NCBI RefSeq assembly: GCF_000179035.2
Contig: NC_015155.1
Location: forward strand, 558,001 to 622,000
Origin: Mycoplasma suis str. Illinois
GTDB lineage: Bacteria > Bacillota_I > Bacilli_A > Mycoplasmatales > Mycoplasmoidaceae
Reading direction: 5' to 3'
DNA: 64,000 nt
Made by a program: the position numbers and the translations under genes. The notes under the pieces were generated by a model, which worked only from the letters and a program-made list of their open reading frames with translations, was not told the origin of the DNA and did no database searches. This document shows, in pieces, positions 31,986-43,103 of the stretch. Positions within the stretch are counted from its first letter, which is position 1, and each line of letters begins with the position of its first letter.

Positions 31986-34900
31986 TTAACCTACCAGTAA
32001 CTTAATAGATACTGGTAGGCAAATACCTTTAATTTTTAGGTAGGATCTAAACATAGAGAAGAAGTAGATTACTGCTAGGAGTCCAAAGACTCCTGTCATT
32101 AATCCATTACTTAGTACTAGAGGAAGAAGAATAGATTGATTTGTAAATAACATATTTACATATTTATTTAGAATTGCAGGAACTGCACAAGATCCTGCAA
32201 AAGAAGATAGGAATAATAGAGCAAACAGGTAAACAATTATTGGCATACTGTTTTCTCTATTACCAAAACCTAATAACTTAGTTGTCACAAAAATACTTTC
32301 TAGATCCTTAATTAATAGATAGATAACAGTTATTAGGCTAACTACTAATAAAGGAAGAACTAAGCAAATAAACAGATAAGAAACATTATCTGTTAAGTTA
32401 CTTAAGTTCTTGAAAATTACATCACTAACAATACTGTTATTCATGATTCCCACAATAACAGAGTTCATTGGGGATTCATAATCTTGAAATGTTTTCAAGA
32501 AATAATTTGCTAAATAATTTCTTGAAAGATCTTCAATTCTTTGTTCAGTTTGAGCTGTAGGGGTTTCTTCTTCATATTGTTCAGAAGAATTTCCATTACT
32601 TTGTTGACTTGGTCATTTAATTGTTTGATAGTCTAAGTTATTAACTCCTAGTATTCTTTGAAGAATCTTGAAGTTTCTATTTGTTCCAATATTTTCTTCT
32701 CCTTGAGCTTCTTGTTCATTTTTCTTTTTCTTTCTTGCCTCCGGCAAAGGAGGAGTAGAGTTCATTAAGTTTCTAAATGCTGTGTTATTTAGTTTTTGCT
32801 GTACATTGGTATAAATACCAGAAACAGAATAGGATGAGAAGGCCAGACTAATCTGTTCTGGTAGTTTTTCTAGATCTAGTTCTTGATTCTTAGTAAATAT
32901 TCCATTAAATCCTGTATGTTCATTTAGTCCTATGATCTTATTTACATCCTTTTGAGACATAAAATATGCCTCTTTGTAGTAGGAATCAAAGATTTCTACT
33001 ACTTTTAATGTGTGTTCTTTTATTTCTTTATTCTTTCACCCATTTTGACCATTTTCATTTTTGTATTCACAAACTTTATCTTGTTCATTTCCATTTGTTC
33101 CTCCATTAGCTTGAGGTGAAGTGGTTCCATTTTTTGGAGCCACTTTTAATTGGCAAGTAAATCTAGTGTAGTGGTTTTCTGGAGTGAATTTGATTAAATC
33201 CCCTACTTTCAAATTGTGTTGTCTTGCTGCAAATCTATTAATAATTAGGGGATAAGTATTGTTATCAGATCCATGATTATTTTCAGATTGATAAAGTTTG
33301 TCATTTACTAATTTTCCATTTGAATAAAGCTTGTAATAAGCTCCTCTAGAGTCTTCTTTTAGACCTATTATTTTGGCTGCAAAATCTTTAGCTTGACTAT
33401 CTTTCTTAGCTTTTCCTTTTGTTCAGGAGTAAGTTTGGTCTCCTTCTGGAGTTTTTGAAGCATCAAATTTAAGCTCAACTTGTTGTTGAGCTTGTCTCTT
33501 TTGTCTTTTACTATTAGTTTTTAAATATTCATCTCGACCCTTTAGGGTTGAGAAATAATAACGAGGTGGTAAGTTTTGTTGTTCAGCTTCTGGAGAAGAA
33601 GCTTGAACTTGCTTTAATTGTTGTGATTGTAGTTCATCTTTTTCTACAGTATGAACTACATTACCGAATGTATATTTAATCGGTAATGTATAAGGTTCTC
33701 CTGAACTATTTCCTGTACCGTTATATTTTTGTTCTGTGAAGTCTGCAATGGCAGTAAATATTAGATAGAGGAACTCAGGATCATACATAAGTATGATCTC
33801 TCTATCTACTATTGTTGAAGTATTAAGGACTACTATCTTAGTTCCATCTAGATAGTAGAGACCATCTTCATAATCTTTGTGTTCTTGATTTTGAGCTCCA
33901 CCTCCTTTTGGAGTTGAACTTTCTGTAGATTGTGGTTGCTGCTGTTGTTGAGGTTGACTATTTGATGAGCTTCCATTATCAATTTTTAAGTCTTGTTTTG
34001 GGGTTTTCTTTTGACTACCATTTCCATTTCTTTGGTTAGTTTTTTGAGTTTCTCTACCTATATCAGTTCCCTTAAAGTAATATGTTTTCTTTCCTTGATA
34101 TAGTTCTCCTTGTCTTCCTAGTAACTTAGAAAGATCTTTTTGTTCATTATTGGATTGGGTTTGGGAACTTGCTTGTGTACCTACAGAACTACTACTTGAT
34201 GATGAGATTGAACTAGAAGTACTTGAAGAACTAGTTATTAAATTTTGTTGACCAACAGAATGTTTGGTCATAAATCTGGAAACAAAGAAAGGTCCATACT
34301 TACTTCTAACTATGGACTCTATAAATTTGTCATAGTTTTGTTCATCCATTTTTCTCAAAACTGGTTGAACTTTTTCTAGATTCTTGGAAGTTCAATCCCA
34401 AACGTTGTAATTTAACTTACCAGAATCAGAAACATATTCGATATTGATGTCCAATAGTATTCTTAAGAGGGTTTTCCCTCTAAAGAATTCCATTGAACTT
34501 TCAATTATGTCATAGTCTCTGGAAGAGATTATCCAATAATTTGAATATATATCTAGTAGTGTTTTAAGGGTTGGGAGATAGTATTCTCCATTGCCATTTG
34601 AAGAGCCTGAAGAAACTTGACCTTGTTCTTCTGTAATTAATTCACCATTACCATTAAATTTCTTTCATCCATTATCTTGGTTTTGTCCCCCTTGTGATTT
34701 AGTTACTTGAGTATTATTTGGCTTCACTTTTTTGTTGTAATAGTCATTCCAGAAACTAAATAGTGGTTTATTGTCTACGAAATATTGATAAGTTTTTTCT
34801 TTTTGAGATGATGAAGGTTCAGGTGATCTCTTTTTTCTTGAATTTGATTGTTCAGTCTTTTTCCATAATTCCCATTCTGTTTTTTGACCATTTGATTCAT

Positions 34901-37900
34901 TTTTTCTTTGGAAAGCACCAAATTTAGCTAAACAAGCATGTTGACCGTCAGATGATTGAGTTTGTTGACCACTTTGTTGTTGTCCATTATTGTGATTTAA
35001 TGCACCATGTGAATCGCAATCACCTATATTGTTCTTTTTCTTATATTCTTCATCCCATCAACCATTAAATTGACCATAGTAATTCTTATAAATACTTCCT
35101 AATATATTTATTTCTCTTTTCTTATCTTTAATTGCATAATCTCTGTCATCAGTTGCTTTGGTAACACCAAAGGTTTTTTCAACTGATGAATTTGCTTGTT
35201 GTTGACTTTGAGAAGAAGCTTGTTCTGTATCTTTCATCAAATCTATTCCCTTTCCTAAGTTGGCATAAGAAACTAAGTTAAATTCTCCTGATTCTTTAGT
35301 TGGAGTTTCTAACTCAAACTCAAAACCATAATTTTTAGTTGCCTTTTCAGCTTCAGCAACTTTAGAAAATTTTCCATGATTATGGAAAAAGAAGTTTAGG
35401 AATACAAATCCTATTACAGAGGTAATGGATAATATAGTAGATTGATTTAGAGTATTGAATAGTAATACCGACCTGAATTTTCAGGTCGAAGAAATCTTGT
35501 AGAGAAGTCTATATATAAAGAAGTTGAACTTACTGATCTTCATTCCAGAAGTAGTTTTCAATAATACACTGGCATTATCTTTAAGTAATCAGAAAGAACA
35601 GAAATAAGCTACAGGCGCTACTAAAGATAGCACCTTAAAGATAAAGTACAGTGTATTACCAAGACTTAATACACTGAATCTAGTGTTTAGGAATCAATAG
35701 GCAGAAACTATTGAATAGAAAGTAGATTGTGTCAACAATGATAGGAGGTATCCAAACATTGTTGCACAAGATAGAGGAAGTAATGTAAATAGACATACAT
35801 TAATAAGTACGTCTGTTTTTGCCATTCCATTGGCAACGAAGTTACCAAAGAGATACATATTACTCTTTATGTATCTCTTTACAAGAATGATTATTAATGT
35901 AATAACTATTGCATAAATCAATCCGGAAAGCGTATAGGAGATAGCACTAATTCTGGATTGAAATACAGGAATATAGCTTCCTCTTAAGCTATATAGCTGA
36001 TCACTACCTTCTTCTTCCCCTAACTTTGTTAGGGTATAGTAATCTTTATTTTCAGCTAGCTTTTCATCTATATATCTCTTTAGCTTTTCCATATATTTCT
36101 TTTGCTCCTCTTTGGAACTAGCTTTAATGACCTCAGGGAAACCAACTGTAATATATTGTTCTTGTCATTTAACTGAACCTCTTTCCTTGAGGTCATTAAA
36201 TCCAAATCTGTCTACATAAACAACTGCTTCTTTAGTCTTATCTGGTTGTAGAGAGATCCAAGACTGAGCTGGATATAAAAGCTCAGGAGTTAATCCTAAT
36301 CCAGTAATAATCATTTTTTTATCACCTACATTTATTAGGTGTTTGTGATTTTCTGGATTATTCACGAACTTGTTGTAGTGTTCTTCCCAAGTTTCTTGAT
36401 CTAATCACAAATTATTAACTAACTTTCTAAAGTCTTTATATTGTTGATCTGAGATAGGCTCGAATCCATTAATTCGAGCATACTCAGGAGATATAACTGT
36501 GAAGTAAGAAGTAGGTTGTTCAATATAACCTACCATTCTGAAGTTTCTTAATTCAACAAAGAGATTGGGCAACATCTCTTTGCTAACAATGTGATATCTG
36601 TTGTAGGCAGTAAAGTTAAATACTGTTCTAGCTCCAGAAACACTTCAAGTGTTTTCTTGGATCTCACTTAATCAAATTTGTAGTTTTCTGTGCATATCAG
36701 GTGTATATTCCTTCTCTTTTATTTCAGGAATATTTCAAGTATCTCTTCAAGGATATTGAAGATAAGCTACTCATCATTGAAGAGTCTTTCTAACATCTTT
36801 TTCTTGATCTGTGAACTTAGCTCTTGAGATCATTCTTAGAAGAGGTACCATTCAAGGAGAATAGAATGGCATGTCATAGACTGCCATAAAGTCTCTTATA
36901 AGTTTTTCTTGATCCTCTCTATAGTCAAAGAGAGGATTACCTCTAATAATTACTAGAGGGTTAGTTTCCCCCCTTTCTTTTACATCTTCTATGGACACTA
37001 CCTTAAAGGAGTGTCCAGTCTTAGATGTATCTGATACATGAGCAGATGAGTTGCCCATATTAGATATCTGTACAGATTTGTGAATATTGAACTTAATCTT
37101 GTGTTCTTCTCTTGGATCTGGGTTGAATCTCATCATTTGGTTATCGTGCATCAAACGATATTTATTGATGATGTCTTCTAGACCTTCTCCTGCCTTTTTC
37201 TTAATGTTTCGGTTTTCTAGATTTTGTAACCAAGGATTCATTTCAAAAGGAGTTCACAGTTGATGATCATTTAGAGTTACTTTGCTGTTAACTTGTTGAA
37301 GTTCTGGTACTTGTTGTTGAGATTGATAACCATTTGAAGCTTGTACAAGCTTCAATTCTGTTTGACCTTCGTTCTTTCTAAATTCTTGAAGTATTTTTCT
37401 TATATCTAGATGTTGAGTGCTGAGAAGTCATTCTTCAGCTTCTATCTTTAACTTAGCTTTTTTTCGTTCTCTGTACTTGTTAGTAAATTCGAAACTAATT
37501 AATCTTTTGTATTCTGTTCCATCTCCTATTTGTTCAATAACACCTCCATCTTTGGACATACCAACCATGTCACCATTTTTAAGAATTTTTTGTAAAGATT
37601 CTTGATTTCCTTGTTGACTCCTACCTGCTTGTCCGTTACATTTATTACTACTTCCTCCGCCATTTCCATTACCATTTGCAGTTATTGATCCGAACTTACA
37701 AAGACAACCATTTTTTTCTCAAGAATCTTTGCTATCGCATGTTTCTGAAGATTGTTCTTCACTTCTTTGAGAAAAAACTGACTTTTTTTTAAAAGCTGGT
37801 TGCTCTTCTTGTTTTTTAGCTTCTCTTTTTCTTCTAGATTTTGGTGAACTATTAGGAGTTTCTTGTCCAGTAGAGGAATTTTCTTCCCCTTCTGGTTTTT

Positions 37901-38765
37901 GACTAACTTGTTCTAGGACATTTTCTGTGTTATTTTCGTTAGTTTCTTGCGATAAACTCCTTCGATTTCTCTTTTTTTTTAATTCTTCATTTTGTTCTGG
38001 AAACATACCCCATGAGGAGCTAATGACTGTTTTGCCCCTTTGTCTCATAGTTTCACTTTCTTTGTCGGAAGCATGTCCGGCAATTGCAACAACTAAAGAG
38101 TTTTGATTTTTATATTCTTGGTTAACTGGATCATGATAAGCCTTTAAATAGTCATGAATCATTTTTCCAAGAAAATCATTTTCAATATCTACTTCTTCTG
38201 TATAGTCAGCACATTCTTTTCTAAATCTCTTATTGTCTCTAGCAATAAGAGATGCAGTCTCTAATTTGTCATTGTCTTTTGTGATAGCTGCATCTCAAAC
38301 ACCCTTGAATCTAATTTTTGGTCTAAATCAATAATTTGTATATATAGACTTAATACCTTTCATGGGGACACAATAGTCCCCAGAATAATTGGCTTTAGAA
38401 TCTTTAAGTTTTCCCATTCTTTCTTTAGCCAATTCATTTTTGTATGTAACAAACCAACCCTTAGGGGTTAGGTATCTAATTTCTACTTCTTGATTCCCTT
38501 CTTTAGGTTTTTCATCTTCTACTTCTACTGATACAGGGACAGTAAAGCTGGAACCTCCTGAATATATATCAGGACTTCCAGTCTTGATAAACATATCATT
38601 CTTGGGAGCAATAGAATAGGGCTTAATAGAGGAATCTATTATTTCCTTTATATTGTCTGTAGATATTTGCACGAATGCGGAGCATCCGGCAAAAAAAGTT
38701 ATTACGGAGGTAGAAAATACATTTGACTTGACATGATTTATAACTGTTTTGGAGAGTAAGAACAT
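31986..38765 (-). CDS. giant FtsX-like permease (2259 residues)
   Basis: One frame of 2260 codons with UGA-Trp at many sites. An N-terminal membrane segment (residues ~8-30) is followed by a ~900-residue extracytoplasmic region; then a cluster of membrane segments at ~940-1090 (for example LSGLIYAIVITLIIILV), another single segment near 1105-1125, a second long loop, and a last cluster at ~2120-2259. This twofold layout (anchor, large loop, three-segment FtsX domain) fits the MacB/FtsX permease family. The loops contain Gln/Ser/Asn low complexity and basic clusters such as KSRRKREAKK. No ATPase domain is encoded here. It may export or insert lipoproteins, or be a surface adhesin-like complex; that is inference. 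Confidence 0.7.
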
Positions 38766-38839
38766 ATCTCCCTAGTTAAGAAGTTGTGTTCTTACATAGA
38801 GGAAAAGAAGTAATTAAGAAAAAACATAGTTTAATAAAA

Positions 38840-38859
38840 CCTTCGCTATCAAGCGAAGG
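38840..38859 (-). terminator. intrinsic terminator between the BI-1-like gene and the permease
   Basis: An 8-bp stem CCTTCGCT/AGCGAAGG with a 4-base loop; on the minus strand it is followed by TTTTATT. Confidence 0.65.
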
Positions 38860-38928
38860 AAGAAAAACTTAAATGTCTAAAAAATAATAAAAGAAGTGGT
38901 GATTCATTGTATAACTAAAATTTAATCT

Positions 38929-39006
38929 GCTATAGTTACTGGGCTAGGTCGAACCAGGTCAGGCTAAATTTAGAGCAGCCTTAAGAGCTGCCCGTTGAGC
39001 TGTAGC
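38929..39006 (+). ncRNA. ffs: signal recognition particle RNA (4.5S type)
   Basis: The core AACCAGGTCAGG ... AGCAGCC is the conserved domain IV that binds Ffh. It is flanked by pairing arms GGGC/GCCC and, further out, GCTATAG/CTGTAGC, giving one long hairpin of about 78 bases; the mature ends may extend some bases each way. Between the two conserved strands the apex is CTA-AATT-TAG, so the usual GGAA tetraloop is replaced by AATT. It fills the gap between the permease and the BI-1-like gene. Confidence 0.75.
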
Positions 39007-39043
39007 CTAATTTATAGAGAAAGCTAATCTTTCTGAAAAAATC

Positions 39044-39877
39044 CTATCTTCTACAACCACTACAAATTAAGCAATATTGATAAGCAAATCTAGTTATATA
39101 TACAGCCATTTGCATTAATTGAACTAGTATTTCAAATACAAAGAATAGTTCTCACTTCTTAATAGCTACATAATCAGATTCATCTAGATATCTAACTACT
39201 GTCTTCATTCTATATGTAGACAGTATTGGAGAAGTAAAGATGATTATTCCACATAGAATAAACATCAATATGTGAATTGATCCAAAAAAACTAGGACTGG
39301 CAATAAGAATAGATAGTATGCTTATCACAAACATTACTAGATAAGCTGTGTAACAAAAACCTAGAAATTTATATAGACTAACAGCTCTTGTGTGCTTATT
39401 CATATAGAAACCAATTGCAGCTGGAATTGAATAAGCGACTAAAGTAGTACCAAAAATTGCAGCTCCTGCAATTAGAGCTGTTTGTCCTTGATCTGAGCCA
39501 TTTCCAGTTATCCAACCCAATCCTTGCAACAATATATAAAAGAAAGTTCCATAAGTCAATATAAGGAAGAAATAAGCTCTTTTAACAAAAGAAGGAGTAA
39601 CCTCCATCGGTAATGTTCTATATTTAGGTAAATAATAGAACATAAGTATTAATCCAGAAATTAATGAAGTTATTCCTGCAATACCATTGAAAGCTCATAT
39701 TCCACTTCCACTTCCTACAGCAACAGAAATACCACTTAAAGCACTTACAAGCCCTCCAAAAGCTCCAAAACCAACTGCAGCTTGTGAAAACACTTTTTTC
39801 ATAAAGCCATATTCAAAGGAGGAAAGTTCCTCCTTTAAATAACCCTTAAATAGACCTCAATTGAATACTGATCTCAT
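39044..39877 (-). CDS. polytopic membrane protein, BI-1-like
   Basis: A 277-residue protein with about seven hydrophobic segments (AYFFLILTYGTFFYILLQGL, LIAGAAIFGTTLVAYSIPAA, AYLVMFVISILSILI, ILMFILCGIIIFTSPIL). Length, segment number and a last helix after a charged loop (YLDESDYVAIKKWELFF) resemble the Bax inhibitor-1 family, but I see no unmistakable signature. The first ATG is used; a Shine-Dalgarno-like AAAGGAGGA inside a hairpin within codons 16-22 could instead serve the Met at codon 31 (MKKVFSQAAV). The end reads through a UGA at 39149. Confidence 0.5.
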
Positions 39878-39914
39878 CTAAAAACTATTTATTTACTAAA
39901 TAAATATTAAATAA

Positions 39915-39988
39915 TGGAGCAGCCAGGGGGAATCAAACCCCCATCATTTGCTTGGAAGGCAAATGTTTTATCACTAAACTATGGCTGC
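39915..39988 (-). tRNA. tRNA-Gly (UCC)
   Basis: Cloverleaf with acceptor GCAGCCA, anticodon loop CTTCCAA, T-arm GGGGGTTTGATTCCCCC and encoded CCA. First listed of six clustered minus-strand tRNAs. Confidence 0.95.
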
Positions 39989-40016
39989 AGCGCTTAAAAA
40001 CTGCTGGGCAACAAAC

Positions 40017-40103
40017 TGGTGCTGGGAGAGAGACTCGAACTCACACGCAGTTCCCTGCACGGGGACTTAAATCCCGGGCGTCTACCAATTTCGCCACCCC
40101 AGC
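40017..40103 (-). tRNA. tRNA-Leu (UAA)
   Basis: 87 bases with a long variable arm, acceptor GCTGGGG, anticodon loop TTTAAGT, T-arm GAGTTCGAGTCTC and encoded CCA. The anticodon stem ends in an A-C mismatch. Confidence 0.92.
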
Positions 40104-40175
40104 TGAGATTCATAAAAAATTCTAACTAAAAAGAAATTTTTAGTAAGAATTTAATTGCTTGTAAAGCTAATAAAA

Positions 40176-40250
40176 TGGTGACCCACCTGGGATTCGAACC
40201 CAGGACCCTTTGGTTAAGAGCCAAATGCTCTGCCGCTGAGCTAGTGAGTC
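40176..40250 (-). tRNA. tRNA-Lys (CUU)
   Basis: Anticodon loop CTCTTAA within a TTTGG/CCAAA stem; standard T-arm GGGTTCGAATCCC; encoded CCA. Nearly identical to the next tRNA, a Lys isoacceptor. Confidence 0.95.
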
Positions 40251-40288
40251 TCTAAATGTAAGTATAAATATCTTAAGCTTACGATATT

Positions 40289-40363
40289 TGGTGATTCACC
40301 TGGGATTCGAACCCAGGACCCTTTGGTTAAAAGCCAAATGCTCTGCCGCTGAGCTAGTGAATC
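40289..40363 (-). tRNA. tRNA-Lys (UUU)
   Basis: Anticodon loop CTTTTAA within a TTTGG/CCAAA stem; differs from the neighbouring tRNA-Lys at few positions in the acceptor and anticodon, indicating tandem duplication. Confidence 0.95.
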
Positions 40364-40364
40364 A

Positions 40365-40438
40365 TGGCTGGGCTGGAAGGATTCGAACCGTCGCATCATG
40401 GAGTCAAAGTCCATTGCCTTACCGCTTGGCTACAGCCC
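40365..40438 (-). tRNA. tRNA-Gln (UUG)
   Basis: Anticodon loop CTTTGAC in an ATGGA/TCCAT stem, acceptor GGGCTG, T-arm CGGTTCGAATCC, encoded CCA. One base from tRNA-Lys. Confidence 0.94.
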
Positions 40439-40448
40439 AAAAAAATAA

Positions 40449-40536
40449 TGGTGGGCAAGGAGGGATTCGAACCCCCGTAACCTGAAAAGGTATCTGATCT
40501 ACAGTCAGACGCGTTTAACCACTTCGCTACCTACCC
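40449..40536 (-). tRNA. tRNA-Tyr (GUA)
   Basis: 88 bases with a long variable arm; anticodon loop CTGTAGA in a TCTGA/TCAGA stem; T-arm GGGGGTTCGAATCCC; encoded CCA. First of the cluster in the transcription direction. Confidence 0.94.
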
Positions 40537-40582
40537 TACTAAATCCCCCTATAGGGAGAGGCCAGAAAAACTTAATTCTATT

Positions 40583-41290
40583 TTAAATTAAGTTCTTGGC
40601 TGAACTCACTTCTTTATCTTTTCCCTGCAAAAGGAAAAAGATCTTTCCTACTTTTAAATTAAACTCTTCTAAGTTTTTTAATCTCTCTTTTAGAGTTACT
40701 TTTCCTACAGCACTATATGTTCTTTTAAAACCCTTAGATCATGAAAAAAATCTATCTAATTTAAAGAACACTATAGTTCTGTAGGAATTCTTTATTATCT
40801 CCTCGAGAGATGATGTGGAATTTACAAAATACACTATAGATTCACTAGATTCCTTCAGAAAATTTACTGAAGGAATCTTTCTAAATACATCTAGTGAGGA
40901 TAAAAGAAATTCTCACCAGAATTTTTTATTGTGTAAATTACACAATCTAAATGATTTTCTAGTTTGATAATTCTCTTCATAGAATGAAGAGACTAAAAAA
41001 GCTATATATATAGTGAAAAATGAAAAAGAAGGGCTATATAGGACAATAAGGGAATTTTTAAGTTCTAAATGATCCTTAGTGTCCAATAAGTCCTTCTGAG
41101 GAGATAATTGATAAAGAAGTCAATATATCTTCTTTAAGAAAAAGAATCTGGAGGAATACTCCTCCGATCCTTTGTACTGTTTCCTATGTCTTAGGCAGTA
41201 AAGAGAAAATAATGGAAGTACAACTAAAACAATAGGAAATAGGAGTATTCCTAAAAATCATCTAGATTTACTTTGAGTGGTACTTTCCAT
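40583..41290 (-). CDS. membrane protein of unknown function
   Basis: A 235-residue protein. A strong membrane segment (RWFLGILLFPIVLVVLPLFS) begins at residue ~10 and a weaker hydrophobic one (LYSPSFSFFTIYIAFLVSSF) lies near residue 85; the rest is basic. Its ATG lies inside the 3' end of efp with a 23-base overlap in another frame, so it is probably cotranslated with efp. No family recognised. Confidence 0.65.
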
Positions 41291-41816
41291 TAGAAGTAGA
41301 TATTCATACTCCTTCTCCTGTTTTACAGAAAAGTGGAACTAAACATTCAAATCCAGTTTTAAATATTGCTTTTTGAACTTCACTATTGACAGGAACAAGT
41401 TCCTCAATAGTTAACTTAACTTTTTCTGGTAATACAAAGTCAATTAGTTTGTCCTCGAATCAAACTAATTGAAGAGAACAACCTTCTTCTAAGAATACAG
41501 TTATTTCTGGATAATCAGAAGACAATAAACTGTATTCTTCATAAGTTTCAGTATCACAAAACTTTGAGTTTTGTCCTTCCCTGTGAGTAAATATTGCTTC
41601 TCTTTTACTTAATATTGCTTTTTCCAAACGCTGATTGGAAAGTTCTTCCGTAACAATAGATTTGGTATATAAGTTTTTTAGTTTGCATTTAACAAGACCT
41701 CCTCTCATGGCTGTCTTGTTAAATGAATGATCTAATACTAGATGTGGAACTCCTTTTCACAGGACAGTTTGTCCTGCTCTTAATTCTCTAGCTTCTAATA
41801 TTCTATCGCTAGACAT
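41268..41816 (-). CDS. efp: elongation factor P
   Basis: Relieves ribosome stalling at proline runs. The 182-residue length is normal and the three-domain order is visible: LEARELRAGQTVLWKGVPHLV at the start, GLVKCKLKNLYT in the KOW-like domain, DTETYEEYSL in the second domain and FKTGFECLVPLFCKTGEGV in the third. The loop that carries the modified Lys in E. coli reads AMRGGL, with Arg near that position. Three bases separate it from dut upstream. Confidence 0.9.
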
Positions 41817-41819
41817 ATA

Positions 41820-42356
41820 TTAGATAATTCCCTCCAATCTTTGAAAGTTGACTTTCCACTTAGAAAGATAAGATTCCTTTATTTCTTCTCCCTTTAAGTT
41901 CATTCAAGTACTTATAGTGGAAAGTCAACCTAATCATTCCTGAAAATTATCTTGTTCTATAGCTTGATGAATTGAATTCATTCAATCATAGCTTATATGT
42001 AATAATTCTGTTCTTAATCTATTATCTTCTCTAGCTTGTACATAAAGGTTATTACCATCTTCTTTAGTATTTCCCAATAGACATTGTTCAGCCAATTCTT
42101 GTTTCTTATAGATTAAGCAAAGAGAAAGAGTGAAGTGAACAATGTCTATAAATTCTTCTTTTAAGCTTTCTAGCTTAATAGATTTTTTAGTTCAATACTT
42201 AAAAAGTAATGTTTCATTTAAGAATTCGTAGAATTCTACTACTAGAGCAGTCTTTCTAGCTAGTAGAAGACTGTGTTCATCTAGATCAGAAAATTTCTTT
42301 TCTAGTACTTTTTGATCTAATTCTTTTTGGTAATCTAGTAGTTCTGAAAGTTTCAG
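41820..42356 (-). CDS. dut: dimeric-type dUTP pyrophosphatase
   Basis: Hydrolyses dUTP to dUMP and keeps uracil out of DNA. The 178-residue protein has the all-helical dimeric dUTPase pattern: LSELLDYQKELDQ at the start, VEFYEFLNETLLFKYWTKK (the ExxxE metal-binding pair), then EEFIDIVHFTLSLCL (second metal motif). The frame has no ATG, GTG or TTG between an upstream TAA and the first conserved residues; CTG at 42354-42356 aligns with the family start and is proposed as the start codon. It ends three bases before efp. Confidence 0.75.
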
Positions 42357-42371
42357 TTCTTAGATTTATTA

Positions 42372-42392
42372 AAAGGGCTTGAAAGCCCTTTA
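42372..42392 (-). terminator. hairpin overlapping the rplT stop
   Basis: AAAGGGCTT and AAGCCCTTTT arms around a TC loop on the minus strand, followed by AATAAATC. It starts at the rplT stop codon and separates rplT from dut; probably a weak terminator. Confidence 0.55.
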
Positions 42393-42737
42393 GTTAGGAG
42401 AAGTAGAAGAAACTATTTTCTTGAATTGTTCTGGATTAGAAATAGCCATTTCAGAAAGTACTTTTCTATTAAGTGTTATGTTAGCTCTTTTAAGGGCATT
42501 CATGCCCTTAGAATAAGTAAGACCTAATTCTCTGAATGCAGAATTCAATCTAGAAATTCACAGTCTTCTATATTCTCTTTTCTTATTCTTTCTATCTCTA
42601 TATGCATACTGATCAGCTTTAAATACTGATTGTCTTGCAACTCTATAACCTATTCGTCTGTGACCTCAGTAACCTTCAGCTCTCTTTAATACTTTCTTTC
42701 TTCTTTTTCTTGTACTAACACTATTAGTTGCTCGCAT
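42390..42737 (-). CDS. rplT: 50S ribosomal protein L20
   Basis: Early-assembly 23S rRNA-binding protein. 115 residues, basic N-terminal tail ([20 protein letters not shown]) with the family's KRAKGYwG-type motif, then [20 protein letters not shown] and [17 protein letters not shown] at the end. Two UGA-Trp codons. It begins eight bases after the rpmI stop. Confidence 0.94.
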
Positions 42738-42745
42738 CTTATCTT

Positions 42746-42952
42746 TTAGTTCTTCTTATTTGTTGAGTGCAACAAATAAGCAGTTATCTTGTATTGTGCT
42801 TGATTAAATAGAACACTCTTTCTTAGTTTTCTCTTTCTCTTTGTGGACTTTGCAGAAGCACAGTGAGATCTGTGAGATCTCTTTCTTTTTATTGCTCCTG
42901 ATCCCAGAATAACAACTCTCTTAGCTAAAGATTTCTTGGTTTTATGTTTAAT
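42746..42952 (-). CDS. rpmI: 50S ribosomal protein L35
   Basis: A small basic protein of about 68 residues: KHKTKKSLAKRVVILGSG, KRKRSHRSHC and TKRKRKLRKSVLF match L35. The frame has no ATG, GTG or TTG. ATT at 42950-42952 aligns with the family start. Alternatively, an ATG at 42970-42972 (MKKKVKK...) would enter the frame if an A7 run had eight A, by sequencing error or slippage. infC, the usual upstream partner, is not here. Confidence 0.8.
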   Translation of the reverse strand: MKHKTKKSLAKRVVILGSGAIKRKRSHRSHCASAKSTKRKRKLRKSVLFNQAQYKITAYLLHSTNKKN

Positions 42953-43073
42953 TTTTTTACTTTTTTCTTCATGAAGGTGTTGAAAATTAAATATAAAGAT
43001 ACATTACAGACAGCTATTTTATTTTTTTAATTTTAGCTAAGAAACACTAGCAGACCTGTTGTAGCTTAATTTT

Positions 43074-43101
43074 GGCAGTTAAAAGAGTATTTTTAACTGC
43101 C
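43074..43101 (+). other. hairpin just upstream of the YbhN/MprF-like gene
   Basis: GGCAGTTAAAA and TTTTAACTGCC arms with a short loop, ending two bases before the ATG at 43104. It lies in the divergent gap with rpmI and could affect start-site access. Confidence 0.5.
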
Positions 43102-43103
43102 TA

